Shown one piece after another: positions 24,689 to 33,841 of a DNA stretch of 64,000 nucleotides. The position numbers and the translations under genes are program-made. Source of the DNA: Saccharospirillum sp040881935 (GTDB lineage: Bacteria; Pseudomonadota; Gammaproteobacteria; Pseudomonadales; Natronospirillaceae); contig NZ_JBBECH010000078.1 in NCBI RefSeq assembly GCF_040881935.1, forward strand, positions 7,312-71,311, read 5' to 3'. The notes under the pieces were generated by a model. That model had not been told where the DNA came from and made no database searches. It saw nothing but the letters and a program-made list of their open reading frames with translations. How positions within the stretch are numbered: the first letter of the stretch is position 1; every line of letters starts with the position of its first letter.

Positions 24689-27151
24689 TTGAGCACACCT
24701 TCCTTGCCTAACCGGCACCCGCTTTCACTATCGCGCCGTCTGCTCGTATGGATAGCAGGCATCTTTATTGCACTCGTCAGCCTTACCACCGCCCTGCAGC
24801 TCAGCCTCGAATACTCCCTTGAAGAAGAATCCGGTGTGCAACAAATTGGCTTTGCCCTCTTTGGCTCGCGCGATGTACTGGCCAATGCCCTGTGGAGTTT
24901 CGACCCGGTCCAACTGACGGCAACCGCCGACTTACTGATCGCCCACCCGTTGATTGAAGGCGTACTGATCGAGTCTGAAGACCCGGCGCTGAACCAGATT
25001 CGCGGGCATCTGCCTGACCCCTCGGGTTACCTTCCCACCTCAGAGCTGGATCCGGGATACCCCGATATCGTCATTGCCAGCCAGGGCAGGTTGCTGCAGA
25101 AAGCCCTGCAATTTACCGAATCCGTCGACTTCGACACTGGAGAGAGCCTTTACCCGGTTGGCACCGTAACGGTTTACTCCAATGTACGGCTCATACTGAG
25201 CCAGAGCTCGCTGAATTTTGTATTTACCCTGACCAGTGCGATTTTTCTATGCGTGCTCGTCGTTGCGGTAACCGCCTGGTCGGTGCACCGGCTGGTCGCT
25301 CGTCGACTGACGGTGGTTGAGCGCGTATTGGCGGCCATCGAGCCTGAAGACGATGTCTTTCGTGCCCGCCTGATTCCAGACTGGATCGGCCGTGAGCGCG
25401 ATGAAATAGCGACGCTGTGCGACACCCTAAATCAGTTGCAGGTGCAGCTGGCGGAAAAATCGCAACGCATTCACCAGCACCAGAGCAGCCTGGAACAGAA
25501 AATCCAGGCGCGCACCCATGAGCTCGAAGAAACCCTCGAAGCCCTGCAAATCAGCACTGATCACAAGAACCAGTTTCTGGCCAATATGAGCCATGAAATA
25601 CGAACGCCGATGAACGGCATTATTGGCATGGCGGAGCTGTTACAGGACACCCGCCTGGATCAGCGCCAACGCGATTACCTGACCACCATTCTCAATTCCG
25701 GACATACCCTAACCACCATCATTAACGACATTCTGGATTTGTCGAAAATCGAAGCAGGGCACCTGGAACTGGAATCCATCCGCTTTAATCTGCCGGAACT
25801 GGTTGAAGAAACCCTGGCACTGTTTATCAAACCCTCTGAAGAAAAAGGGCTGTTGCTGATCGCAGACATCGAGCCTGGCACCCCCGACACCATTGTCGGT
25901 GACCCCATTCGTATGCAGCAATTGCTGCTGAATTTGCTGGGTAACGCCTTTAAATTTACCGACGACGGTGACATTGTGGTGCATCTACAATGGCACCCCG
26001 ATCGGCAGCGGCTGGGTGTGGCCGTTAGCGACACCGGGCTCGGGATTGAGCCGGATAAACTGACCGTATTGTTCGATGCCTTCTTCCAGGCTCACAAAAG
26101 CACCCACCGGGAGCGTGGCGGCACTGGTCTTGGGCTGGCTATTTGCAAGCGGCTGGTCGAACTGATGCAGGGCGAAATCGGGGTGGAAAGCGAGCCCGGC
26201 AAAGGATCGACGTTCTGGTTTGAGATACCGATTAATACCATCGACGCGACCCCTAATCCGAAAGGGCCATTTTCAGCGACTGAGTGCAATGGTCTCAGCG
26301 GCAACGCTCTGCTGATCACCAGCAATCTGACACTGCAACGCCTGTTCAGTCACCACACCGATGCCACGGCGCTGACGCTCACCTGTGCGTCCAGCGGGGT
26401 TGAAGCCCTGGCGCTCTGTGATCAGCAACAGTTCAATGCCATTCTGGTGGATGCCACCGTGGATCACGACACCGGGCTGATGCTCGGCCCGACCTTGGCA
26501 GGCGCTCAGCCAAAGGCCCTGCTGGCCCTCATCGCCAGTCGCATGGCGTCGCCGGACTGGCAAACCCTCACCCGTCATCAATTTAAACGGTTGATGGAAA
26601 AGCCGTTGTCACTGCCGCGCAGCCTGCTGAACCTGGGTGAAAACCGGTTGCCGAGCCCGTCTGGCCAACCTGACGAAGAACCTGGCCTTCAGTCACCCAC
26701 CTTTCCCCAGTCCCATCTGTTGTTGGTGGAAGATAACCACATCAATCAACGCGTCGCTGAAGGCATGTTGAGACGGCTGGGATTAACCGTAACGGTAACC
26801 AGTAACGGCCAACAGGCGCTCGACTATCTGGAAAACAATGTGCCAGAGAATGAATTGACGAACGCCATCAACGGGGATGTTACAGAGCGCGGCCTATTAC
26901 CGACACGTGTCGACCTGGTTCTGATGGATTGCGAAATGCCGGTGATGGACGGTTACGCCGCCACTCACGCCATCCGCCATTCCGACAACGACCGGATCCG
27001 GAGCATTCCGATCATCGGGCTCAGCGCCCACGCGATGATGGAACAACAGGAAAAAGCGCTGGCCGCCGGTATGGATGATTATCTAACCAAACCGTTGCGC
27101 CGCCGCTCGCTGGAACTGACGTTGAGTAAATGGCTGCTCGCCAACGACTGA
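24689..27151 (+). CDS. hybrid sensor histidine kinase (BarA-like layout)
   Basis: An 820-residue membrane kinase: transmembrane helix 20-42, periplasmic sensor to about 170, second helix about 175-197, HAMP and a coiled coil, then the dimerisation domain with H302 in NMSHEIRTPMNGIIGMAELL. The ATPase domain includes NLLGNAFKFT, SDTGLGIEPDKL and GGTGLGLAIC. A receiver-like region follows (about 540-650; LVDATVDHDTG, EKPL) that lacks the usual acidic pair, then a full receiver with LLVEDNHINQRVAEG, phosphoacceptor D747 (LMDCEMPVMDG) and K near LTKPL. No HPt domain is present, so a separate one is needed. TTG 24689 has GGAAGAG upstream. The partner is unknown. Confidence 0.85.
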   Translation: MSTPSLPNRHPLSLSRRLLVWIAGIFIALVSLTTALQLSLEYSLEEESGVQQIGFALFGSRDVLANALWSFDPVQLTATADLLIAHPLIEGVLIESEDPALNQIRGHLPDPSGYLPTSELDPGYPDIVIASQGRLLQKALQFTESVDFDTGESLYPVGTVTVYSNVRLILSQSSLNFVFTLTSAIFLCVLVVAVTAWSVHRLVARRLTVVERVLAAIEPEDDVFRARLIPDWIGRERDEIATLCDTLNQLQVQLAEKSQRIHQHQSSLEQKIQARTHELEETLEALQISTDHKNQFLANMSHEIRTPMNGIIGMAELLQDTRLDQRQRDYLTTILNSGHTLTTIINDILDLSKIEAGHLELESIRFNLPELVEETLALFIKPSEEKGLLLIADIEPGTPDTIVGDPIRMQQLLLNLLGNAFKFTDDGDIVVHLQWHPDRQRLGVAVSDTGLGIEPDKLTVLFDAFFQAHKSTHRERGGTGLGLAICKRLVELMQGEIGVESEPGKGSTFWFEIPINTIDATPNPKGPFSATECNGLSGNALLITSNLTLQRLFSHHTDATALTLTCASSGVEALALCDQQQFNAILVDATVDHDTGLMLGPTLAGAQPKALLALIASRMASPDWQTLTRHQFKRLMEKPLSLPRSLLNLGENRLPSPSGQPDEEPGLQSPTFPQSHLLLVEDNHINQRVAEGMLRRLGLTVTVTSNGQQALDYLENNVPENELTNAINGDVTERGLLPTRVDLVLMDCEMPVMDGYAATHAIRHSDNDRIRSIPIIGLSAHAMMEQQEKALAAGMDDYLTKPLRRRSLELTLSKWLLAND

Positions 27152-27170
27152 GACCGGGCGCAGGACGCTG

Positions 27171-29441
27171 TCAGGATGGCAAGATGCCGATGTCGGTGAG
27201 TGAAATGCCGGCTTTGCGCAATGCCAGGCGCAGCGTTGAACGCACTACCTTGGGGTCATCCAGATGCAGCAGGCCGGAGGCGATGGTATGCGCCCAATCG
27301 CTGTCGATCTGACGCAATACAGATTTAACCCGCAGCAAGTTGGAGCTGCTCATCGACAAATGCCGATACCCGAGGCCCACCAGAGTTACCGCTCCCAGCG
27401 GGTCACCCGCCAATTCGCCACAGAGGCTGACCGGAATTCCGCTTTCATTGGCAGCATCGATCACCATTTTCAGTGCCTTGAGCACAGCCGGATGCAGGGA
27501 GTCGTAGATGTTAGCGACGCGCGGGTTATTGCGATCAACCGCCAGTAAGTATTGGGTCAGGTCGTTGGAACCCACCGAAATAAAGTCGATCTGGGTGGCA
27601 AATTCCTTAACCAGATACACGGCGGACGGTACCTCAACCATAACCCCAACTTCCGGCAAGGTGACCTCTACGCCCTCTTCGTTCAACTCCAGCACCGCCC
27701 GGTGGATGATCGCCAAAGCTTCTTCCACTTCGCTGACGCTGGTTACCATTGGCAGCATGACTTTCAGGTTATTCAGCCCCAGGCTGGCACGCAGCATGGC
27801 GCGGATCTGCACCATGAACAGTTCCGGGTGGTCGAGCATCACGCGGATACCACGCCAGCCCAGAAAGGGGTTGTCTTCAACGATCGGGAAATAATCGAGG
27901 CTTTTATCGCCGCCGACATCCAGCATGCGCATAGTCACCGGCAGGGGTGCGAATGCTTCCAGTTGCGCGCGGTAGATGGTGGCTTGCTCTTCTTCAGACG
28001 GAAAGCGGTCACGCATCATAAACGGCACTTCGGTGCGAAACAGTCCAACGCCATCGGCGCCCTTGTTTTGCGAACGCACCACATCGGTTTGCAGACCGGT
28101 GTTGACCATCAGGCTGATGGTGACACCGTTGATGGTTTCACTGGCTTCGTCGGTCAGGCTTTCGAGGTCTGCTTCGCGCTCGGCCTCTTCCTCGCAGATG
28201 GTTTCAAAATACTGGCGCTTTTCCGCCGACAAGCGGTAGTACACATGGCCACGGTAGCCATCGACCACCAGTTCCTCACCCTGCAAGCCCTGCCAGGGCA
28301 ATTCCTGCACACCCATAATGGTCGGGATCGCCAGGGCACGGGCCAGGATCGCCACGTGCGAGTTGGCTGAGCCAGTGGTACAGACGATGGCCGCAATACG
28401 CCCGGCGGCCAGGTCGCCGAACACCGTCGGCGAAATTTCCTCGCCGACCAGAATCGCGTGTTCAGGTATCGCCACCTCTGGCACTGAGGCCTGTAAATGC
28501 GACAACACGCGTCGCCCCAGGTCACGCATATCGGCAGCGCGTTCACGCAGGTAATCGTCTTCGATGCTTTCAAAATGGTCGATGTAGCGACGCATTACTG
28601 TGGCGAGTGCGCTCTGAGCCCATTCGCCTTTTTTAATCAGTTCAACCACAGCGTCGCCCAACGCCCGGTCTTCCAGAATACCGACGTAAACATTGAACAG
28701 CGCCAGTTCTTCCGGACGCAATTCGCTGCGCAATCGCTCGCGGGTGGCGGTGAGTTCTGAACGGACTTTGGTCAGCGCATTTTCAAACAGGTGTAATTCC
28801 GCGTCGATGTCGCGGGCTGGCCGGTAACGTACCGAATTGAGATCGGACGGCGGCACCAGCACATGGGCATTGCCAATGGCGACACCCTGCGACCCGGCCA
28901 CGCCGGCAAACCGAACATCCAGTTGTTCGCCGCCCATCAGGTTCAGCCCCGACAGCGCGCCGGTGGCTTCGGCATGGGCGATCACCCCGGCCAACTGGGC
29001 CGACAGCGTCACCATAAAGGCTTCTTCGGAATCCCCGAACCGGCCAGCCTCGGAGCGCTGAATCGTCATTACCCCCAGCACCTTGCGGTGGTGGATAATG
29101 GGCACAGCCAACAGACTCTTGAACGGTTCTTCGCCCAGGCCAGGTACATGGTGATAATTGGGATGCCGGGTGGCGTCACTGAGATTCAGCGGTTCTTCAC
29201 GCTTCCCGACCAGGGCAATCAGGCCTTCATTCTGGGTCAGCGTCACTTTGCCGATGGCATCGGCACTCAGGCCATCGGTGGCCATCAGCACGTAGCGGTT
29301 GACGTGGGCATCCCAGAGGAAAACCGAGCAGACCTGAACCTTCATGCCCGCTCGTATGCGGCCGACTACGGTGCTCAAAGAGGCTTGCAAGTCCCGGGTG
29401 CTGTTTACTTCTTCCACCACCTGGCGGAGTAAATGCAACAT
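27171..29441 (-). CDS. ptsP: phosphoenolpyruvate-protein phosphotransferase PtsP (EI-Ntr)
   Basis: A 756-residue EI-Ntr that autophosphorylates from PEP and feeds NPr in the nitrogen-related PTS. An N-terminal GAF domain (about 15-150) is followed by the EI domains: swivelling domain with the phospho-histidine in TGSANSHVAILARAL, and the PEP-binding barrel with GVGLFRTEVPFM, RMLDVGGDKSLDYF and VSLCGELAGDP. ATG 29441 is preferred over a GTG 9 nt upstream, because homology begins MLHLLRQVVEEVN. The ATG lies 1 nt after the rppH TGA, so translational coupling is likely. Confidence 0.95.
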   Translation of the reverse strand: MLHLLRQVVEEVNSTRDLQASLSTVVGRIRAGMKVQVCSVFLWDAHVNRYVLMATDGLSADAIGKVTLTQNEGLIALVGKREEPLNLSDATRHPNYHHVPGLGEEPFKSLLAVPIIHHRKVLGVMTIQRSEAGRFGDSEEAFMVTLSAQLAGVIAHAEATGALSGLNLMGGEQLDVRFAGVAGSQGVAIGNAHVLVPPSDLNSVRYRPARDIDAELHLFENALTKVRSELTATRERLRSELRPEELALFNVYVGILEDRALGDAVVELIKKGEWAQSALATVMRRYIDHFESIEDDYLRERAADMRDLGRRVLSHLQASVPEVAIPEHAILVGEEISPTVFGDLAAGRIAAIVCTTGSANSHVAILARALAIPTIMGVQELPWQGLQGEELVVDGYRGHVYYRLSAEKRQYFETICEEEAEREADLESLTDEASETINGVTISLMVNTGLQTDVVRSQNKGADGVGLFRTEVPFMMRDRFPSEEEQATIYRAQLEAFAPLPVTMRMLDVGGDKSLDYFPIVEDNPFLGWRGIRVMLDHPELFMVQIRAMLRASLGLNNLKVMLPMVTSVSEVEEALAIIHRAVLELNEEGVEVTLPEVGVMVEVPSAVYLVKEFATQIDFISVGSNDLTQYLLAVDRNNPRVANIYDSLHPAVLKALKMVIDAANESGIPVSLCGELAGDPLGAVTLVGLGYRHLSMSSSNLLRVKSVLRQIDSDWAHTIASGLLHLDDPKVVRSTLRLALRKAGISLTDIGILPS

Positions 29442-29442
29442 A

Positions 29443-29934
29443 TCAACCACGTCGTCTGAGCTCCTTGTGCACCCTGGGTACCAGTTCCGCCAATGCCTGA
29501 CGGTAGACTTCCCGTTTAAACGAGACCACCCGGGCCAGCGGATACCAGTAGGATACCCACTCCCAGCCGTCGAACTCAGGATCGTCGCAGTCGTTGAGAA
29601 TGATGCTGTGATCCTGCCCGGTCATACGCAGCAGAAACCATTTCTGTTTTTGGCCGATGCAGATCGGCAGGGCGTTATAGCGAATCATCCGCTTGGGTAA
29701 CCGATAGTGCAGCCAGCCGCGCGTACAGGCGAGGATCTCAACGCTGTCCGGGTGCAGGCCCACCTCCTCCTGTAATTCACGGTAGAGGGCGTCGGTTGGG
29801 GTTTCATGGGCACGAATGCCACCCTGCGGAAATTGCCAGGCATCCTGCCCGATGCGTCGGGCCCAGAGCACCTGGCCCCGGGAGTTGGTTAATATGATGC
29901 CCACATTGGGGCGATAGCCATCGGAATCGATCAT
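29443..29934 (-). CDS. rppH: RNA pyrophosphohydrolase
   Basis: A 163-residue Nudix enzyme that converts 5'-triphosphate mRNA ends to monophosphate, initiating RNase E decay. It begins MIDSDGYRPNVGIIL as in E. coli RppH. The Nudix box spans 38-60: G38, E44, R52-E53, E56-E57, G59. The open frame extends upstream to 30111, but the start is set at ATG 29934 by homology. rppH-ptsP adjacency is conserved across Pseudomonas and relatives. Confidence 0.96.
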   Translation of the reverse strand: MIDSDGYRPNVGIILTNSRGQVLWARRIGQDAWQFPQGGIRAHETPTDALYRELQEEVGLHPDSVEILACTRGWLHYRLPKRMIRYNALPICIGQKQKWFLLRMTGQDHSIILNDCDDPEFDGWEWVSYWYPLARVVSFKREVYRQALAELVPRVHKELRRRG

Positions 29935-30316
29935 GATCGCCAGCATCCCCCTGTGGCCGGATCCGTACCAGGTACGAATCAATGAATGTTGGTGACCGCC
30001 GCAGCCTGGCCGCTGGCGTGCACGACTCGTCCCCTCCCCCCCCTTCCCTGAATAACCGGTGAAAAGTACGGTGTAGAGTCCTGAGGTAGAGTCCGTCTGT
30101 TCTGACTGCATTGTTCCACATCGGCCTCAAAACACCAAACAGGTCACATTCAAGACAGGCGCCGGAGCTGTCAGGCGGGTTGTGCAGAGGCTCCCTTGTA
30201 CCTTGCTGGCCTTGCCCGTATTCTTTGCAGCCATCGGATCCCCCAACCCGGAGACCCACCGCGCTTACCCTGCATAGGGAGCCATGCGTGAAGTTTGGTT
30301 ACACAGGAGCTCTGCC
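29935..30316. other. 382-bp divergent intergenic region rppH / HAD gene
   Basis: This must hold both promoters. I see no strong consensus hexamers or operators. AGGAG at 30303-30308 is the ribosome-binding site of the HAD gene. A run of C residues (about 30025-30045) is the only compositional oddity. Confidence 0.5.
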
Positions 30317-30973
30317 TTGACCCTCGCTATCTTTGATCTCGACAACACCCTGCTGGCCGGGGATTCAGACCACGCCTGGGGTCAGTTTCTGATCGATCAG
30401 GGTCTGGTCGACAGCGCCGTGGTCAAAGTGGCCAATGAAACCTTTTACGCCCAGTATCAGGCGGGCGAGCTCGATATCGACCGCTACCTGCGCTTTTCCC
30501 TGTCGTTTCTGGCCAACAAACCGCTGGAGGAGCTGGCCAGGCTGCACCGGCACTTTATGACGACAGTCATAAAACCGATGATTGCCCCCGGAGCTCAGGC
30601 CCTGTTGAACCAGCACCGCGAGCGCGGCGATACGCTGATGATCATCACCGCGACCAACCGTTTCGTCACCGGTCCGATTGCCGAGTACCTGAACATTCCG
30701 CATCTGATCGCCTGCGAGACTGAAATGGCAAACGGCGGTTACACCGGCTTGCCCACAGGCATCCCCAGTTATCAGGAAGGCAAGGTGGTGCGGTTAAAGG
30801 CCTGGCTCGATGAACACCGGGAATCGCTCGAGGGTGCCTGGTTTTACAGCGATTCACTGAACGATTTGCCGCTGTTGCGTCTGGTCGATCATCCGGTCGC
30901 GGTTGATCCGGATGCCACACTGGCAGCCGAAGCACAGCGCCAGAACTGGCCCATCATTAGCCTGAGGGATTAA
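30317..30973 (+). CDS. HAD-IB family phosphatase
   Basis: A 218-residue SerB-like HAD hydrolase: FDLDNTLLAGDSDHAWG at the start with the nucleophile D-x-D, ITATNRFVTGPIAEYL (motif II), a conserved Lys in GKVVRLKAW and SDSLNDLPLL (motif IV). The same gene lies divergent to rppH-ptsP in pseudomonads; phosphoserine or histidinol phosphate has been suggested for relatives, but the substrate here is unknown. TTG 30317 has AGGAG 8 nt upstream and begins the homology, so it is preferred over ATG 30284. Confidence 0.86.
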   Translation: MTLAIFDLDNTLLAGDSDHAWGQFLIDQGLVDSAVVKVANETFYAQYQAGELDIDRYLRFSLSFLANKPLEELARLHRHFMTTVIKPMIAPGAQALLNQHRERGDTLMIITATNRFVTGPIAEYLNIPHLIACETEMANGGYTGLPTGIPSYQEGKVVRLKAWLDEHRESLEGAWFYSDSLNDLPLLRLVDHPVAVDPDATLAAEAQRQNWPIISLRD

Positions 30974-30976
30974 CCC

Positions 30977-32134
30977 ATGCGCCATGCAACTCCCGCCCAT
31001 GCACTGATCGCGCTTTTTATGTTGGTTTTGCTCGGCTGCTCTTCCTCGAATGAGCCGGACAACCAGACTGAAGATTCCGCTCACAGCAGCCCGGCGGATG
31101 CTGAGGTTACCGAGCCCGGTGTTCAGTTCGCCGCTGTCGCCCGGGCTTTTCAGGCCCAGGCAGACGCAGCTGGCCAGGCGATGCAAACAGCCTGTCAGCC
31201 ACTCGGTACCTCCGTACAGGCATTCCTCGATAACCCCGAACCCGGGCTGCAGGGTGATGCCCACTCGGCCTGGCATGCGTGCTATGAAAACTGGCAAGCC
31301 TTTTCGCTGTTTCATCAGGTCGCGTTTAACCCGGCCGCCCAGGAAGCACTGGATCGCTCGCGCCGGCTGATCAATGTGCGTCCTTTTCTGCCGGGGTACA
31401 TCGACGCCCTGCCCGAATACCCCTACAGCGGCCTGGTGCACGAAACGGGCATGGTTTTAACCCTGGATAACCTGTTTGAGCAGCATCAGCTGATGGATCT
31501 GGAATCGCCCGCACTGGGGTTTCCCGTGATCGAAACCCTGCTCTGGCAAACCGACCGGGATACTTATTGGCTGACCTCCGGCGAAGATGAGGATCTGACC
31601 ATCACCCGCCGACATCAGTATCTGACGCTGGCGACTGATCATCTGCTGCAACAACTGGAGCAAGCGCGCCTGCGCTGGGCGGGTCAGGTTGGTTTTACCG
31701 GTTTGCCTGAGCCCGCTCAGCAGCGCATTGTGCTGACCAGTCTGGAGCATCAGATTCGCCGCGACTTGTTCGATTTAACGTTTGTCGCCGACGCCCCGCA
31801 GGAGCCAGACTGGCATCACCCCAGTCTGGTCGCAGGCCAGGGCAAGCGCCATCTGCAAGCCAGGTTGAAGGGGCTCGAAACGCTGCTCGTCAGCCCGGAT
31901 GACGGCGTCAGTGCATTGGCCTCCTGGCTTGAGCGCCGTGGTGGCCCGGTCACCGGTGAGACACTGGGCGACCAGCTGGCCGTTGTACTGCAAGCTCTGG
32001 ACGCCTTACCGGAAAACGTCCCGGCCGGAGACCCGGATGCGGAAACCTGGCAACAGGCCGTGGCGGCCGTTACCGGGCTGGCGGACCAAATCAGCCTGTT
32101 ACGGGCTTCATTAGCGACACAAGATCCGCAATAA
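30977..32134 (+). CDS. imelysin-like lipoprotein
   Basis: A 385-residue predicted lipoprotein: hydrophobic signal with lipobox LLGCS (Cys about residue 21) and an acidic, Ser-rich linker. The body resembles the imelysin (M75) helical fold, with AWHACYENWQAFSLFHQVAF and LGFPVIETLLW, the latter at the position of the GxHxxE motif but lacking its His. Imelysins are linked to iron or haem uptake; here the assignment rests on pattern only. Begins 3 nt after the HAD gene. The 3' end overlaps convergent cysQ by 24 nt. Confidence 0.68.
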   Translation: MRHATPAHALIALFMLVLLGCSSSNEPDNQTEDSAHSSPADAEVTEPGVQFAAVARAFQAQADAAGQAMQTACQPLGTSVQAFLDNPEPGLQGDAHSAWHACYENWQAFSLFHQVAFNPAAQEALDRSRRLINVRPFLPGYIDALPEYPYSGLVHETGMVLTLDNLFEQHQLMDLESPALGFPVIETLLWQTDRDTYWLTSGEDEDLTITRRHQYLTLATDHLLQQLEQARLRWAGQVGFTGLPEPAQQRIVLTSLEHQIRRDLFDLTFVADAPQEPDWHHPSLVAGQGKRHLQARLKGLETLLVSPDDGVSALASWLERRGGPVTGETLGDQLAVVLQALDALPENVPAGDPDAETWQQAVAAVTGLADQISLLRASLATQDPQ

Positions 32135-32914
32135 CGCCGGGTCGGACACGGCGACAAATTCGGGGTTAAGAGTAGACGTTTTGCCATAGGCCAGCGGCGC
32201 GCCGTTCCACTGCACCAGGCTACCACCTGCGGCTGTCAATATGGCCTGGGGAGCGGCGGTATCCCACTCGCTGGTTGGGCCCAGCCGGGGATAACAATGC
32301 GCGCTGCCATTGGCGAGCATCATGAATTTGAGGGCGCTGCCAACAGAACGGGTTTCCACCTCATAACCCGCAGCCTCTAACCGGTCGCGCCATTGGCCTT
32401 GCCAGGCGGAGCGCCGACTGCCCAGCACCCGCACGCGTTCGGTCACCGTATCGGCGGTTATCATTGTGGATTCGCCAGGCTTGCCCTGCTGCGCCTGAAC
32501 ACCACGGCCACCCCACCACCCAATACCGGTTACCGGCTGAAACAGCATGCCGAATACGGGCTGATGCTCGTGCATCAAAGCAACATTGATCACAAACTCA
32601 TCGCTTTGGTGTAGAAATTCGCGGGTGCCATCCATCGGGTCCACCAGCCAGTAGTCCTGCCAGCCATGCCGTTGTTCATAAGGCACCAGGGCTTCTTCCG
32701 ACAGCACCGGGCACTCAATAATGGCGGGCAACCCCGCCACCAGCCGACGCGATGCCGCCAGGTCTGCCGCCGTCACCGGCGAAGCGTCCGCTTTATGATC
32801 CGTCTGCCAGAGGGACTGGTCGTTATAAACGGCCAGAATGTCGTCTCCGGCTTGTTTCATCAGTTGAAACAAAGCGCCAATCTGCTGATCCGACAGGTCT
32901 GGCGTAGGTGTCAT
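32111..32914 (-). CDS. cysQ: 3'(2'),5'-bisphosphate nucleotidase CysQ
   Basis: A 267-residue inositol-monophosphatase-fold enzyme that removes the 3'-phosphate of PAP, a by-product of sulfate assimilation. Metal and substrate motifs: SPVTAADLAA, LSEEA, WLVDPMDGTREFLH and SEWDTAAPQAILTAAGG. The upstream extension of the frame to 32953 is rejected because ATG 32914 has a GAGGG site and matches the family start. Length is typical (246-270). Confidence 0.94.
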   Translation of the reverse strand: MTPTPDLSDQQIGALFQLMKQAGDDILAVYNDQSLWQTDHKADASPVTAADLAASRRLVAGLPAIIECPVLSEEALVPYEQRHGWQDYWLVDPMDGTREFLHQSDEFVINVALMHEHQPVFGMLFQPVTGIGWWGGRGVQAQQGKPGESTMITADTVTERVRVLGSRRSAWQGQWRDRLEAAGYEVETRSVGSALKFMMLANGSAHCYPRLGPTSEWDTAAPQAILTAAGGSLVQWNGAPLAYGKTSTLNPEFVAVSDPALLRILCR

Positions 32915-33055
32915 GGAGTGCCCTCGTCGCGATAACGGTTTTGAATTCAACACCGCTCAGTCTACCATGAACCTGGTCGGCCCCTTGTAACTCGGTGGCT
33001 CCACCCTTATTAAAGGCTGCCCGGTTTAATTGGGTGCCAGATATTCGTGCAAGGC

Positions 33056-33150
33056 AGTGGGTCAGCCTGTCCAGGGTCGGCGTAAACCCTTCCCTGGGGC
33101 CTAGACCGCAACATCCATGTTGCGGACTACCCTGGACAGGCTGACCCACT
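33056..33150 (+). repeat. dispersed palindromic element, copy 2
   Basis: A 95-nt copy between cysQ and hslR. Outer arms AGTGGGTCAGCCTGTCCAGG and CCTGGACAGGCTGACCCACT pair perfectly over 20 bp and then share the core GGGTCGGCGTAAACCC, TGGGGCCTAGACC, inner hairpin CCGCAACATCCATGTTGCGG and GACTACCC. The arm and hairpin sequences differ from the other copies, but base pairing is kept. Confidence 0.9.
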
Positions 33151-33218
33151 ACCCCGCACTCGGTATGAGGTTTACTTACATAACTCAAGATATGGAGTTT
33201 GCTGGGATGACAAGCGGT

Positions 33219-33321
33219 GGATGCCGGGGGTGCCCCTGTGGGGAAGTCCGCAGCAGGGATGCTGCGGCCTAGGCTCCAAGGACGGATCTACGCCGACCCC
33301 ACAGGGGCATTCCCGGTATCC
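33219..33321 (-). repeat. dispersed palindromic element, copy 3
   Basis: A 103-nt copy in reverse orientation, 68 nt after copy 2. Outer arms GGATGCCGGG / CCCGGTATCC continue into TGCCCCTGTGGGG and its complement. Core in reverse: GGGAAGTCC, inner hairpin CCGCAGCAGGGATGCTGCGG, then CCTAGGCTCCAAGGACGG and ACGCCGACCCC. Copies 2 and 3 together fill most of the cysQ-hslR intergenic region (32915-33409). Confidence 0.88.
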
Positions 33322-33409
33322 GGCGCGGACCAATGCCACTTAGCCAACCCAATCTCTGAAACTAGAGTTATTTGCGATTACTTGGCATGAAACGATACTG
33401 AGAGAGGTT

Positions 33410-33802
33410 ATGACTGATACCGCCGTACGTCTCGACAAATGGCTTTGGGCCGCGCGTTTTTTCAAGACGCGGGGCCTGGCGAAAGACGCCATTGAAGGCG
33501 GCAAGGTGCATTACGACGGTGCCCGCGCCAAACCGAGCCGCAATGTTGAAGTCGGCGCCATGCTACGTATGCGTCTCGGCTTCGACGAAAAAATCGTCGA
33601 AGTACTCGCCCTCAGTGATAAGCGCCGGGGCGCACCGGAGGCGCAGCTGCTGTACCGGGAAACCGAAGAGTCGGTCGAGAAACGACTGGCCATGGCGGCG
33701 CAGCGCAAGGCACAGAATGCCGGTCAGGCCGCGCCCGATCACAAGCCGAGCAAGAAAGACCGGCGCGATATCCGCAAAATGAAAGATTCCTTTAACGCCT
33801 AG
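33410..33802 (+). CDS. hslR: ribosome-associated heat shock protein Hsp15
   Basis: A 130-residue S4-domain protein that binds free 50S subunits carrying stalled nascent chains. The S4 motif RLDKWLWAARFFKTRGLAKDA (7-27) and GGKVHYDGARAKPSRNVEVG occupy the N-terminus; the C-terminal half is Lys/Arg rich. Same length as E. coli Hsp15 (133). GAGAGAGG site upstream. It precedes hslO, the usual heat-shock operon order. Confidence 0.95.
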   Translation: MTDTAVRLDKWLWAARFFKTRGLAKDAIEGGKVHYDGARAKPSRNVEVGAMLRMRLGFDEKIVEVLALSDKRRGAPEAQLLYRETEESVEKRLAMAAQRKAQNAGQAAPDHKPSKKDRRDIRKMKDSFNA

Positions 33803-33841
33803 GGCCCCGTATCAATCGCCCTGGCCCATAACGAGGCCTGC

